A DNA stretch of 64,000 bases from Nitrospira sp. (GTDB lineage: Bacteria > Nitrospirota > Nitrospiria > Nitrospirales > Nitrospiraceae): NCBI GenBank assembly GCA_030123565.1, contig CP126122.1, positions 3,424,800-3,488,799 on the forward strand. Direction: 5' to 3'. Positions 18,681 to 27,260 of the stretch are shown here, piece after piece. The notes beneath the pieces were generated by a model. The model ran no database searches. It saw only the letters and a program-made list of their open reading frames with translations, and was not told the DNA's origin. Each line of letters starts with the position of its first letter. Position 1 is the first letter of the stretch. Position numbers and translations under genes: made by a program.

Positions 18681-20177
18681 ATGAAGAACTATGTCTTGGT
18701 GTTTGTTGTGGCGGCCTATGCGCTCTGCTGGCTGCCCGAGAGCAGCATGGCCGGAGAAGACCAGGTCAAATCGAAATCGCTCCTGCCGATTCCGCTCTCC
18801 TTGAACGAAGTCCTGGCTTGGATCGATCGGTCCCACCCGCTGTTGAAAGGAGCGGGAACCGAAAAGGTGGCCGCGCGCGGGAAAATGCTCAAGGCCCTGG
18901 GCGCGTTCGAGCCCACGGTGGTGAACGACACCGAGGTCGAACGGTTCATTTCCAGCTCCAATCCTGGCAAGGGGACCCAGACCGTCGGGTTCAACGACAC
19001 GCTCGTGGAAGCTCGTCACCCTTGGGGATTTCGCGGCAGTGCCGGATTTCGCCAGGCCATCGGTGATGCAAAAATTCCCGACCTCTCCTTCGGAAACGGC
19101 AATCAACAAGTGCTCCTCGGCGGGTTCATGCCCTTGCTCAAAGGGTTGATGATCAACCCGGAAAATGCGGAACTGCAGCGCTCGCAGTTGGCCGATCCGC
19201 GGGCCGAAGTGAAGATTTCTCAAACCAGACAGGATCTGTTCCTCGCGGCCGCCACCCAGTTCTGGGATTGGGTCTCGACTGCGAAATTCGTGGACGTGCA
19301 ACGCCGGGCCCTCGGTGTCGCGGAAGAGCGATTGAGGCAGGTGGAGGGGAGGGCCAAGGCCGGCGCGGTCGCTCCGTTGGATGTCGTCGAGGCCGGGCAG
19401 GAGGTCCAGCGGCGCCGCGAAGTCGCCATTGCGGCCCAACGGGCCCTGGAGCAGGAGCAATACAAAATGTCGATGTTCCTGTGGGAGAATCAGACGCCGA
19501 CCGCGCCGCAACTCGATCGGGCGCCGGACTTCCCTCCACCGACGGCCGCCCCCACGCCTGAGATCGTCCAAGCCGACAAGCTACAGGCGAAAACCGACCG
19601 CCCGGAGATACGCGAGGTCGATATCGAAGCCAAGATCAACAACATCGATCTGGAACTGGCCAAGAACAACCTTCTGCCCAGCCTCGACGCCGAGGCGGCT
19701 CCGGCCAGGGCGCCGGAGAAATTCGTGCTTGGCCTGGGATACCGGTTCGGATTGGAACTGCGCATGCCGATCCTCCAACGGAGGAGTCGCGGTGAAGTGT
19801 TGGAAGCGCAAGCCCAGGCCGATCGACTGGTGCTCGTCCAGAGGTTCCGAGAACAGCAGGTGGTGGTCGACGTCGACAATGCCCTATCGGCGATCGAACG
19901 GGCGAAGGAACGGGTGGCCGCCGCAACGGAATCCCTGCGCATGGCGAAAACCCTGGAGGAAGGCGAGCGGTTCCGGTTCAGCCTGGGTGCCACCAGTGTT
20001 CTGTTCGTCAACTTACGGGAGCGCAACTCCGTCGATTCGGAAATGCAATTGGTACGGGCAAAGGCCGATTATCAGAAGGCGCTGGCCCTCTATCAATGGT
20101 CTACCGGAACCTGGGCACGGAGCCAGCAGTCCGCCGTCCCGGTCAACTACCGGATCGGCGCGAGCCTCTCCAAATAG
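18681..20177 (+). CDS. TolC-type outer membrane efflux protein
   Basis: Outer-membrane channel for the adaptor encoded before it. A signal peptide (MKNYVLVFVVAAYALCW, cleavage near SMAGE) precedes about 470 residues of alpha-helical repeats typical of the OEP family, with the repeated Glu/Arg-rich helices at 220-300 and 390-470. ATG 18681 is preceded by AGAAAGGAG. 498 aa, normal for the family. Confidence 0.85.
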   Translation: MKNYVLVFVVAAYALCWLPESSMAGEDQVKSKSLLPIPLSLNEVLAWIDRSHPLLKGAGTEKVAARGKMLKALGAFEPTVVNDTEVERFISSSNPGKGTQTVGFNDTLVEARHPWGFRGSAGFRQAIGDAKIPDLSFGNGNQQVLLGGFMPLLKGLMINPENAELQRSQLADPRAEVKISQTRQDLFLAAATQFWDWVSTAKFVDVQRRALGVAEERLRQVEGRAKAGAVAPLDVVEAGQEVQRRREVAIAAQRALEQEQYKMSMFLWENQTPTAPQLDRAPDFPPPTAAPTPEIVQADKLQAKTDRPEIREVDIEAKINNIDLELAKNNLLPSLDAEAAPARAPEKFVLGLGYRFGLELRMPILQRRSRGEVLEAQAQADRLVLVQRFREQQVVVDVDNALSAIERAKERVAAATESLRMAKTLEEGERFRFSLGATSVLFVNLRERNSVDSEMQLVRAKADYQKALALYQWSTGTWARSQQSAVPVNYRIGASLSK

Positions 20178-20220
20178 TGGCATTTTACGACCTGCTCTGA
20201 TAGGGTTTATCGCATGGTGG

Positions 20221-20240
20221 GGGCCCGTGTAGACGGGCCC
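20221..20240 (+). terminator. Perfect hairpin between TolC-type and first ABC-like gene
   Basis: GGGCCCGT (20221-20228) pairs with ACGGGCCC (20233-20240) around a GTAG loop. No T-run follows, so it is more likely an attenuating or RNA-stabilising hairpin inside the operon than a full terminator. Confidence 0.5.
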
Positions 20241-20315
20241 TCACCAATGACTTGAGACTCCTCTCGCCAGGAAACGGCAAGGGCGCCGCATCAGGTCTTG
20301 GCAGGGGAAGCACCT

Positions 20316-21983
20316 ATGGCCCAAGACCATTCCGACAACCAGGGCAATCTGTTCCAAACGGTCGTCGGCCACCTCGGCCTCCTGTTTCATTTGGAGCGCC
20401 GCATCCTCGGCCTCATTTTTTCCTATTCGATCGTCATCGGGTTGTTCGCCCTGATCGTTCCCCTCACCGTTCAAGAACTCGTCAACACCTTTGCGTTCGC
20501 CATTCAGCCCATCACCATCGTCACCCTGGCGGCGGTCATGGTGGCGGCCCTGCTGTTCGTCGGAGCGTTTCGGGCGTTGCAATATTACGCCGTCGAAGTG
20601 CTGGAGCGCCGCATTTTCGCCCGGGTCGCCATCGCCATGGCGCAACAGCTGCCGCATGTGCGGTATCAGGGTTTCAAACCCCGCTTCGCGAATTTTTTCA
20701 TTGAAACCATCCTGATGCAGCGGGCGATCTCGGTGCTGCTGGTCGACTTGATCAACGTGATCGTCGGCGGCGCAGTCGGCATGACCATCCTCGTGTTCTA
20801 TCACCCCTATTTCTTGCTCTATAACGCCGTTCTGTTGGCCGGATTCAATGTCGTGTTTTTCCTGATGAGTCACGGCGGTCTGAAGGCCGACATGACCCTG
20901 TCCCATGCCAAATACGACACGCTGCACTGGTTTCAGGAAATTGCCTACAACCTGTTGCACTTCAAATCGACGGACAGCCAGGCGCTCCTGATCACCAAAA
21001 CAGACCAGCTTCTGGACAACTATATGAGCATACGCCGGACCAGATTCGGCATCTTGCTCCGGCAATATTTGGGGTCTTTGGGATGGCAAGCCGTCGCCCA
21101 TAGCGGCCTCATCGCGACGGCCGGCTGGCTGCTCAGCATCGGACAATTGACGCTCGGACAATTCGTCGCCGCCGAAGTGGTGGTCAGCGGTATTCTATCC
21201 AGCTTCGACGGGGTCGTGAAACGGATGGGGCACATCTATTACTTCCTCACTGCCTTGACCGAACTGAACTTCCTGTTCTCCCTGCCGAAAGATCAGGACA
21301 CGGCCACGCTCGCCATCCCGCTTCCCGATCCGACCGTCCACGGCATCCGCGTCACGTGCAAGGACCTGACGTTCGCACCGGCCGGCGGCCCGGCCGTGTT
21401 CGATCACTTCAATCTGGAAGTCACGCCGGGCGAAAAAATCGGCATCTACGCCGAGACCACCCTCGCAAAAACCGCCCTGGCCCGCGTGTTGGCTGGTTTG
21501 GAATCGCCCACCTCCGGCCTCATCCGCTACAACGGCGTCGACCTTCGACACCTCAATCTGGACTCCGTCAACCGCTTCAGGGGCTTCATCTTGGATTCAC
21601 AGCTTTCGCTGTTCGAGGGGACCCTCGAAGAAAACATCCTGCTCGGCCGAAGCTATGTCCCCTACAGCGACGTGCGATGGGCGCTCCGCTTTACCGAACT
21701 CGAAGAGGAGGTGGACGCCTTGCCTCAAGGCCTGAAAACCCACATCCGGACCCCCGGCAAGATCTTCGCGCCAAGTCACATTGTCCGCATCCTGGTCGCG
21801 CGGGCTATTCTGGGCCGTCCGCAACTCCTCATTTTCGAGGGGATTCTCCATAACATGCACCCAGCCATGCGCGAGACGATTCTCCGCCGCCTCTGCAGCA
21901 AAGAAGAACCGTGGTCGGTGATCTTCGTCTCGAACGATCCCAACCTGACCCCCCATGTCGATCGCCGAATCCTGCTGAACTAG
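20316..21983 (+). CDS. ABC-exporter-like protein with degenerate ATPase motifs (1)
   Basis: Fused membrane and nucleotide-binding domains, 555 aa, laid out like HlyB/LapB-type exporters: membrane helices in residues 30-300 (LIVPLTVQELVNTFAFAIQP), NBD from 345. The NBD keeps its shape (LFEGTLEENI, RPQLLIF) but not its chemistry. Walker A reads AETTLAKT (379-386), the signature FAPSH (484-488) in place of LSGGQ, Walker B LLIFEG with Gly509 in place of the catalytic Glu, and the H-loop His is Asn540. ATP hydrolysis by the standard mechanism looks impossible. Start ATG 20316 follows AGGGGA. Confidence 0.8.
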   Translation: MAQDHSDNQGNLFQTVVGHLGLLFHLERRILGLIFSYSIVIGLFALIVPLTVQELVNTFAFAIQPITIVTLAAVMVAALLFVGAFRALQYYAVEVLERRIFARVAIAMAQQLPHVRYQGFKPRFANFFIETILMQRAISVLLVDLINVIVGGAVGMTILVFYHPYFLLYNAVLLAGFNVVFFLMSHGGLKADMTLSHAKYDTLHWFQEIAYNLLHFKSTDSQALLITKTDQLLDNYMSIRRTRFGILLRQYLGSLGWQAVAHSGLIATAGWLLSIGQLTLGQFVAAEVVVSGILSSFDGVVKRMGHIYYFLTALTELNFLFSLPKDQDTATLAIPLPDPTVHGIRVTCKDLTFAPAGGPAVFDHFNLEVTPGEKIGIYAETTLAKTALARVLAGLESPTSGLIRYNGVDLRHLNLDSVNRFRGFILDSQLSLFEGTLEENILLGRSYVPYSDVRWALRFTELEEEVDALPQGLKTHIRTPGKIFAPSHIVRILVARAILGRPQLLIFEGILHNMHPAMRETILRRLCSKEEPWSVIFVSNDPNLTPHVDRRILLN

Positions 21984-22050
21984 CCCACCTTGACAGCGTT
22001 CGCGCAATTGCCCAAACTGCGCCTGCAGAGAGGCAGACACGAATACTTGG

Positions 22051-23727
22051 GTGAATCAGAACGCCGCTGAGCCAGCCCTCACAACCCCCTCCGCGTGGAC
22101 CATCCTGGCGCGCCTGAATCTCCTGATCGGGCTCGAGTACCGCATTCTCGCCATCATCGCCTCCTATGCGGTGGTCATCGGCCTGTTCGCCCTGATCGTC
22201 CCGCTGACCGTGCAGGAGTTGGTCAACACCTTCGCCTTCGCCATCCAACCGATCATGATCGTCACTCTGGTGGCCATCATGCTGGGGGCGCTGCTCTTCA
22301 TGGGCGCCTTCCGCGTCCTCCAGGCGCGCGCCGTCGAAATCCTGGTCCAGCGACTCTATACGCGCCTGGCCGTCGCCTTTACCGAAACCCTGCCCCGTTT
22401 GCGGGAAGACGTCTTTCTCCCGCAACATACCAATACCTTCATCGAGGCGGAACTGCTTCCACGCGCCCTGGTCGCCATGCTGACCGACCTGATCAACGTG
22501 TCGGTGTCGGGCATGATCGGCATGGCGATCCTGGTCATGTACCATCCCTATTTCCTCGGCTATAACACCCTGCTGATCACGGGCTTCGCCTTTGTGCTGT
22601 CGTTTTTCGGCCGAGGGGGACTCAACATCACGCAGCGGGTGTCCCGGCTGCATTACAAGACCTTCCACTGGATGCAGGACATCGGCATCAACCGGCTGCA
22701 TTTCAAATCCACGGACAGCCTGCCGCTCCTCCTCAAGAAAACCGATGCCCTCGCCCAAGCCTATGTCATGGCGCGCAAGACCCGTTCCGATGTTCTCACC
22801 GGGACGCAATACAAGAGTGCAGTCATTTTTCAAGCCTTCGCGCATAGCGGCATGATCGGCCTCGGCGGCTGGCTGCTGTCGGTCGGCGATATCACCCTCG
22901 GCCAATTCGTCGCCGCGGAGGTGATCGTCGGCACCCTGCTTCTCAACCTCGACATCGTCGCCCGCCGCATGTATGCCGCAATTTATGTCGTCACGTCGCT
23001 CGACGAACTATCCAAGCTGTTCAGGTTGCCGAAAGAGGATGTCTCCAGCCCCATCGCCACATCGCTCCCGAATCCTTCCCTACATGGGGTGCGGTTGACC
23101 TGTAAAAATGTCTCGTTCGCCGTACCGGACGGGCCGCTCATCTTCGACCGGTTCAACCTGGAAGTCATGCCGGGGGAGAAAGTCAGCATCCTCTCGGGAA
23201 CCAGCACGAGCAAGACCTCGCTGGCCCTCGTCCTGGCCGGGCTGTACCACCCCACCGGCGGTGTCATCCGCTATAACGACATCGATCTCCGGGACGTCTC
23301 CTTGAACTATGTGAACTCCTGCCGCGGCCTGATGCTGGATTCACACCCCACGCTGTTCGACGGGACCCTCGAAGAAAACATCTCGCTGCATCGCCCTGCG
23401 ATTCAATTCGACGACCTGAGCCGGGTGCTCCGATTCGTGGAACTCGAAGAAGAAGTCGACGCGCTCCCACAAGGACTGGAAACAGCCGTACAGGGCAACG
23501 GCGCCAACTTTACGCGCAGTCAGGTCCTGCGCATTCTCCTGGCCCGCATGATCGTGACCAGACCGCAATTGCTGATCTTCGACGGCAGCCTCCACAATAT
23601 CGAGCCGGCGCTCCGGCTGACCCTGCTGCGCCGACTCTGTTCGAAAGAGGAGACCTGGTCGGTGATTTTCGTCTCCAACGATCCGGAGATCGCCCAATTG
23701 GTCGAACGGCGGGTGGTGCTCGACTGA
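22051..23727 (+). CDS. ABC-exporter-like protein with degenerate ATPase motifs (2)
   Basis: Paralogue of the preceding gene (558 aa, same helices and NBD layout). Walker A reads SGTSTSKT (382-389: Lys and Thr kept, key glycines lost), signature FTRSQ (487-491), Walker B LLIFDG (Asp511 kept, catalytic Glu replaced by Gly512), H-loop Asn543. The pair may form a heterodimer; each is degenerate in a different way, and neither site could be rebuilt from the partner because both signatures and both catalytic Glu residues are gone. GTG start is tentative. Confidence 0.8.
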   Translation: MNQNAAEPALTTPSAWTILARLNLLIGLEYRILAIIASYAVVIGLFALIVPLTVQELVNTFAFAIQPIMIVTLVAIMLGALLFMGAFRVLQARAVEILVQRLYTRLAVAFTETLPRLREDVFLPQHTNTFIEAELLPRALVAMLTDLINVSVSGMIGMAILVMYHPYFLGYNTLLITGFAFVLSFFGRGGLNITQRVSRLHYKTFHWMQDIGINRLHFKSTDSLPLLLKKTDALAQAYVMARKTRSDVLTGTQYKSAVIFQAFAHSGMIGLGGWLLSVGDITLGQFVAAEVIVGTLLLNLDIVARRMYAAIYVVTSLDELSKLFRLPKEDVSSPIATSLPNPSLHGVRLTCKNVSFAVPDGPLIFDRFNLEVMPGEKVSILSGTSTSKTSLALVLAGLYHPTGGVIRYNDIDLRDVSLNYVNSCRGLMLDSHPTLFDGTLEENISLHRPAIQFDDLSRVLRFVELEEEVDALPQGLETAVQGNGANFTRSQVLRILLARMIVTRPQLLIFDGSLHNIEPALRLTLLRRLCSKEETWSVIFVSNDPEIAQLVERRVVLD

Positions 23728-23731
23728 CGAC

Positions 23732-23754
23732 CGAGCCTGCGCCGAACCGGCTCG
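23732..23754 (+). terminator. Likely terminator of the export operon
   Basis: CGAGCC (23732-23737) pairs with GGCTCG (23749-23754); a pyrimidine-rich CTTCTTTCTTTCC tract follows within a few bases. It stands just after the second ABC-like stop. Confidence 0.5.
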
Positions 23755-23844
23755 CGCCTTCTTTCTTTCCGCCCGATCTGCTAGACTGATTCTCGAAGAC
23801 CTTCGAAACGACGTTCCTTCAACGGCCAGACGAAAGGGACCCCC

Positions 23845-24627
23845 GTGTCGGTGGTATCGCGCCTGAAGTTGTCCATTCCCGGCACCAATCAATTGATCAT
23901 CAGCATCCTGATCGCAGGGTTGGGCTGGATCAGCGGCCAGGCCCTCAGCCGGATCGACCAGGACCTGCGCATCATGTATACCGAATACACCCTGGGCGCA
24001 GCCGACCTCGCCCACATCTCCGCAGACGTCATCCGTTATCGCAATACGATCATTCGTTCGCTGGAGGCGGAGAACCAGAAAGCCTTCGAGCGGATTACGG
24101 AATCCTTGCCGGCACAGCGGGCGCGGATTCAACATGCGGTGGATCGTTATGCCGCGGCCGGCCTGCGCGTCTCCCGCAGCGGACGGAGCGAAGAAAAGGA
24201 CATCCAGGCGGTCCGCGAGAGTCTCGACCGCTACTTCTCTGTGGCCAGCAAGACAACCGATTTGCTGGCCCAGGAATGGACTGCGGGTTCCTCTGCCGAA
24301 GCCGCGGAATTGCGGCGAAAAGCTGAAATCCATGCCGCCGACAACGGGGGGCCGAAGGTGATGCAGGTGAGTCTGGCCTTGGACCGGCTGCTGGAAACCG
24401 TGGCGGAGGTCGCCAAGGACATGCGTGACCAGGGCACCAAGACGATCCGGACGACGAGTTATTGGATCGTGGGCGGCAGCTTCTTCATCGCCCTGCTGAA
24501 TCTGTTTCTGTCCCGTACGCCCCGAGCGCAGAATGCTCCGTCGTCACGGCCGGAAGAAACCACGCGACCAGGATCGCCCCTGCGCCTGCCGAACGACGGG
24601 CAGAATCCTGCGCTCAGGACCGACTGA
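23845..24627 (+). CDS. Membrane protein with MCP-like four-helix sensor domain
   Basis: Resembles the 4HB_MCP periplasmic sensor module: one membrane helix near residues 12-30 (LIISILIAGLGWISG), about 180 helical residues, and a second membrane helix (TSYWIVGGSFFIALLNLFLS, about 205-225), followed only by a short Pro/Arg tail. There is no HAMP, methyl-accepting or kinase output domain. GTG start with AAAGGGA before it. It follows the export operon after a likely terminator. Confidence 0.65.
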   Translation: MSVVSRLKLSIPGTNQLIISILIAGLGWISGQALSRIDQDLRIMYTEYTLGAADLAHISADVIRYRNTIIRSLEAENQKAFERITESLPAQRARIQHAVDRYAAAGLRVSRSGRSEEKDIQAVRESLDRYFSVASKTTDLLAQEWTAGSSAEAAELRRKAEIHAADNGGPKVMQVSLALDRLLETVAEVAKDMRDQGTKTIRTTSYWIVGGSFFIALLNLFLSRTPRAQNAPSSRPEETTRPGSPLRLPNDGQNPALRTD

Positions 24628-24647
24628 CCGATCCGCCTCTCTCGCAT

Positions 24648-25358
24648 TCACACCGACAGTTCATCCGACCGACCGAGGGCCTGGAACAGCCGCCTCCGTT
24701 CCTCCGGCGTCAGATCCCTCCACTGACCGGCCTGTAATCCCTCAATGGTGATGTGCATGATACGCACGCGATGCAGCGAGACGACGCGGTAGCCGAGCGC
24801 CTGGCACATGCGTCTGATTTGACGATTGCGTCCTTCTGTGAGGATGATGCGAAACCGCCTGGGACCGAGGCGCACCACCGTACAGGGCCGCGTGCGTACC
24901 CCTAGAATCACCACGCCCTGCGCCATGCGTGCGAGGAACGTCTCGTCGAACTCCCGATCCACCTCCACCCGATATTCCCGTTCATGCCCATGCTCGACCC
25001 GCAAGATCGCATTGACGATGTCGCCGTCGTTCGTCAGCAGGATGAGGCCGGATGAATCTTTATCCAATCGCCCGATGGGGAAGATCCTCGCGCCATGGCC
25101 GATTTCAGCGATGATGTTTCGCCGCACATGGGGTTCGGTGGTCGTCGTCACCCCGACGGGCTTGTGATATTTGATATAGACGGGGCGATTGCCCCGCTGA
25201 ATGATCGCACCGTCGCGCGCGACAAGGTCGCCTGCCGAGACTTGATCGCCGAGCTTGGCCACCCGGCCGTTGATCGTCACCCGGCCCTCGCTAATCAGCC
25301 GATCCGCTTCTCTCCGTGAACAGAGACCTTGCTCCGTGAAGAACTTATTGATGCGCAT
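24648..25358 (-). CDS. rluF: Pseudouridine synthase, RluF/RsuA type
   Basis: Converts uridine to pseudouridine in rRNA. N-terminal S4 RNA-binding domain (MRINKFFTEQGLCSRREAD), catalytic Asp in GRLDKDSSGLILLTND, and GRNRQIRRMCQALGY. The order and the C-terminus (RIMHITIEGLQAGQWRDLT) resemble RluF more than RluB, but the exact target base is inferred. 236 aa. Confidence 0.85.
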   Translation of the reverse strand: MRINKFFTEQGLCSRREADRLISEGRVTINGRVAKLGDQVSAGDLVARDGAIIQRGNRPVYIKYHKPVGVTTTTEPHVRRNIIAEIGHGARIFPIGRLDKDSSGLILLTNDGDIVNAILRVEHGHEREYRVEVDREFDETFLARMAQGVVILGVRTRPCTVVRLGPRRFRIILTEGRNRQIRRMCQALGYRVVSLHRVRIMHITIEGLQAGQWRDLTPEERRRLFQALGRSDELSV

Positions 25359-25394
25359 GGACGGCGTGGGGTGCGAACACGTGAGCCGTTCCGC

Positions 25395-25542
25395 GTGAAG
25401 CGTATTTCGTATCTCGCAAAGAGCCTACAGCCTATAGCGTATGGTCAACAGCCTTGGCCGCAGAATAGAGGCAGAGGGCTCTCTTTGCCTGGGCCATCAG
25501 CCATGAGCTATACGCTCCGCTTTCCAACGAGATACGTTTCAC
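25395..25542. repeat. Nested imperfect inverted repeat, REP/MITE-like
   Basis: Between rluF and speB. CGTATCTCG (25408-25416) pairs with CGAGATACG (25528-25536); AGCGTAT (25436-25442) pairs with ATACGCT (25510-25516); GTGAA (25395) pairs with TTCAC (25542). Nested arms over about 150 bases without a gene suggest a mobile palindromic repeat or a structured RNA. Confidence 0.5.
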
Positions 25543-25566
25543 AAGCGATGCTTCATCATATGAAAT

Positions 25567-26499
25567 TTAATGTACGCGCCGGCCGGCACGAATCCGTCCG
25601 AGCATACGATAGATCAGCCGAGCGATGCTGAACTGCGGAGCGACGAATCCTTCGATGGGGGCGATTTCGCTGATGTCCATCCCGACGATCCCCGGTCCAT
25701 CGGCAAGCGCCGTCACCAGTGCGATCGTATCATACCAACCCAACCCGCCCGGTTCCGGCGTTCCGAGTGCCGGCACCAGCGACGCGTCGAGTCCGTCGCA
25801 GTCGAACGTGAGGTACACCGGTCCTGTACAGGATGCCATGACGTCGGGAATCCAGCGAGCCGCTCGTCCTTCATAGGGACCGGAGGGGTCCAGGATCGAC
25901 GCCGCGAAGAACGTCTTGATCTTTGGGGTCTTTTGAATCAGGTCGATTTCTTCGGGACTGATGGATCGAATACCGACTTGCACCAGCGGCAGGCCATCGT
26001 CGACCACACGGGCCATCACACTGGCATGGCTGTAGGGATTGCCCTGATAGGCCTGGCGCAGGTCCCCATGGGCATCGATCTGCACGACGCACATGGTCGG
26101 ATAGGTCCGCGCATGCGCGCGGATCGCCCCCAGCGCGCCGGTATGTTCACCGGTCAGGGTGACCAGAAACTTCCCCCGGCCGACATGCGGCTGCACGAAG
26201 TCTTGAATGGCCTGCACGGCCGGCCCATCGACGAGACCGTTCAGGTTCAAGGTGGCGGCAGTCGCCACCCCGCCCCATTCGCGATAGGGTTCGTACTTCA
26301 ACGTCTCGTCGTACAACTCCACTTGTTGAGACGCTTCGATGATGGCGGAGGGACCGCGATCTGACCCGAGGATATAACTCGAGGTGTGTTCGTAGGGAGC
26401 CGGCAGAATGTAGACCCCGGCCCGATCAGGATGGCACCAGGGCTCGTCGATCCCGAGGAAGTTATCACTTTGCCCAAGCCATCCGGATGGGAGCGCCAT
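25567..26499 (-). CDS. speB: Agmatinase / ureohydrolase family
   Basis: Manganese ureohydrolase; with the neighbouring arginine decarboxylase it would make putrescine from arginine through agmatine. Metal-binding motifs: TGEHTG (variant of GGDHS), QIDAHGDLR (DAHxD) and TFDCDGLDAS. 310 aa. It starts 12 bases after the arginine decarboxylase stop, in one operon. The gene before it supports agmatine over arginine as substrate. Confidence 0.9.
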   Translation of the reverse strand: MALPSGWLGQSDNFLGIDEPWCHPDRAGVYILPAPYEHTSSYILGSDRGPSAIIEASQQVELYDETLKYEPYREWGGVATAATLNLNGLVDGPAVQAIQDFVQPHVGRGKFLVTLTGEHTGALGAIRAHARTYPTMCVVQIDAHGDLRQAYQGNPYSHASVMARVVDDGLPLVQVGIRSISPEEIDLIQKTPKIKTFFAASILDPSGPYEGRAARWIPDVMASCTGPVYLTFDCDGLDASLVPALGTPEPGGLGWYDTIALVTALADGPGIVGMDISEIAPIEGFVAPQFSIARLIYRMLGRIRAGRRVH

Positions 26500-26511
26500 A
26501 GTCGCCCGCCG

Positions 26512-27087
26512 TCAGGCCTGGTTTCGGAGGCTCTTGGGGACGTTTTCCGTGGGAATGAATACGGCAAGGGCGATGACGCAGGTCCAGCGATGGGGCCGGC
26601 CGACCGCCGACTGCGTGATATTCAGCGTCCGCACGATTTTCCCGCCCATCTTGAAGACCTGCTCGCGCTCTTTCCAGGCCACGTCCGGGTCGAACTCGAT
26701 GCCTTGGGTGGTGGCCAACATCTGCGCCGCCAGGTCTTCGGTGTATTCGCCGGACTCCTCGTCCGTTTCACCGTACGCATGGTGTTCGGAGAGGTAGCCG
26801 TAAGTATAGCGGTCGGTCGGAATGGCCAACCCGATCGAGGCGGAGATCAACCGATTGCGTTCATTCGTCTCGGACCTGGCCATGACGCAAAACGTGATTT
26901 CACCGGGGTTCAGTAATTTCTCGCCGCGCTTGCGCGGAAGGATTTTACAGTTGGGGGGGAGAATCGACGAGACACTGACGAGGTTGCAATAGGCCACGCC
27001 GGCGCTTCGCAGGGCCTGCTCGAACGCAGCCAGCTTTTCCTTGTGCACCCCGACGCCCCTCGTCAAAAACATGTGTGTTGGTACCAT
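26512..27087 (-). CDS. pdaD: Pyruvoyl-dependent arginine decarboxylase
   Basis: Self-cleaving enzyme that turns arginine into agmatine. The cleavage site is seen in [13 protein letters not shown], where the second Ser of VSS would become the pyruvoyl group. Other family blocks: [15 protein letters not shown] and [23 protein letters not shown] 27087 (MVPTHMF) is chosen because GAGGGAG lies seven bases before; ATG 27105 lacks spacing. Cotranscribed with speB. Confidence 0.9.
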   Translation of the reverse strand: MVPTHMFLTRGVGVHKEKLAAFEQALRSAGVAYCNLVSVSSILPPNCKILPRKRGEKLLNPGEITFCVMARSETNERNRLISASIGLAIPTDRYTYGYLSEHHAYGETDEESGEYTEDLAAQMLATTQGIEFDPDVAWKEREQVFKMGGKIVRTLNITQSAVGRPHRWTCVIALAVFIPTENVPKSLRNQA

Positions 27088-27260
27088 GTAGGTCTCCCTC
27101 TTCATCCCTCGTCGAAATCACTCCGCCATGACCATTTGAATGATCGTCACGGACCTTGCCTGACGCTTCACCGCGTGGCTCTACGGGCGGAAGTTGTACC
27201 AAGTTTACCGGGCATCCGCAATATGGCGGCGGGGTTTTTTTGTGTCGTGGCCGGTTTCGT

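Noticed and set aside
18582..19571. Long minus-strand frame opposite the TolC-type gene
   Set aside because: Low-complexity Arg/Pro/Gly translation and no ribosome site; the plus strand has a signal peptide and family features.
20241..21161. Minus-strand frames opposite the two ABC-like genes
   Set aside because: Gln/Asp/His-rich shadow translations typical of antisense frames in GC-rich genes.
17153..21983. Export operon as a standard type I secretion system
   Set aside because: The ABC-like proteins lack every catalytic motif and no RTX-type substrate gene is adjacent, so a standard function is not supported.
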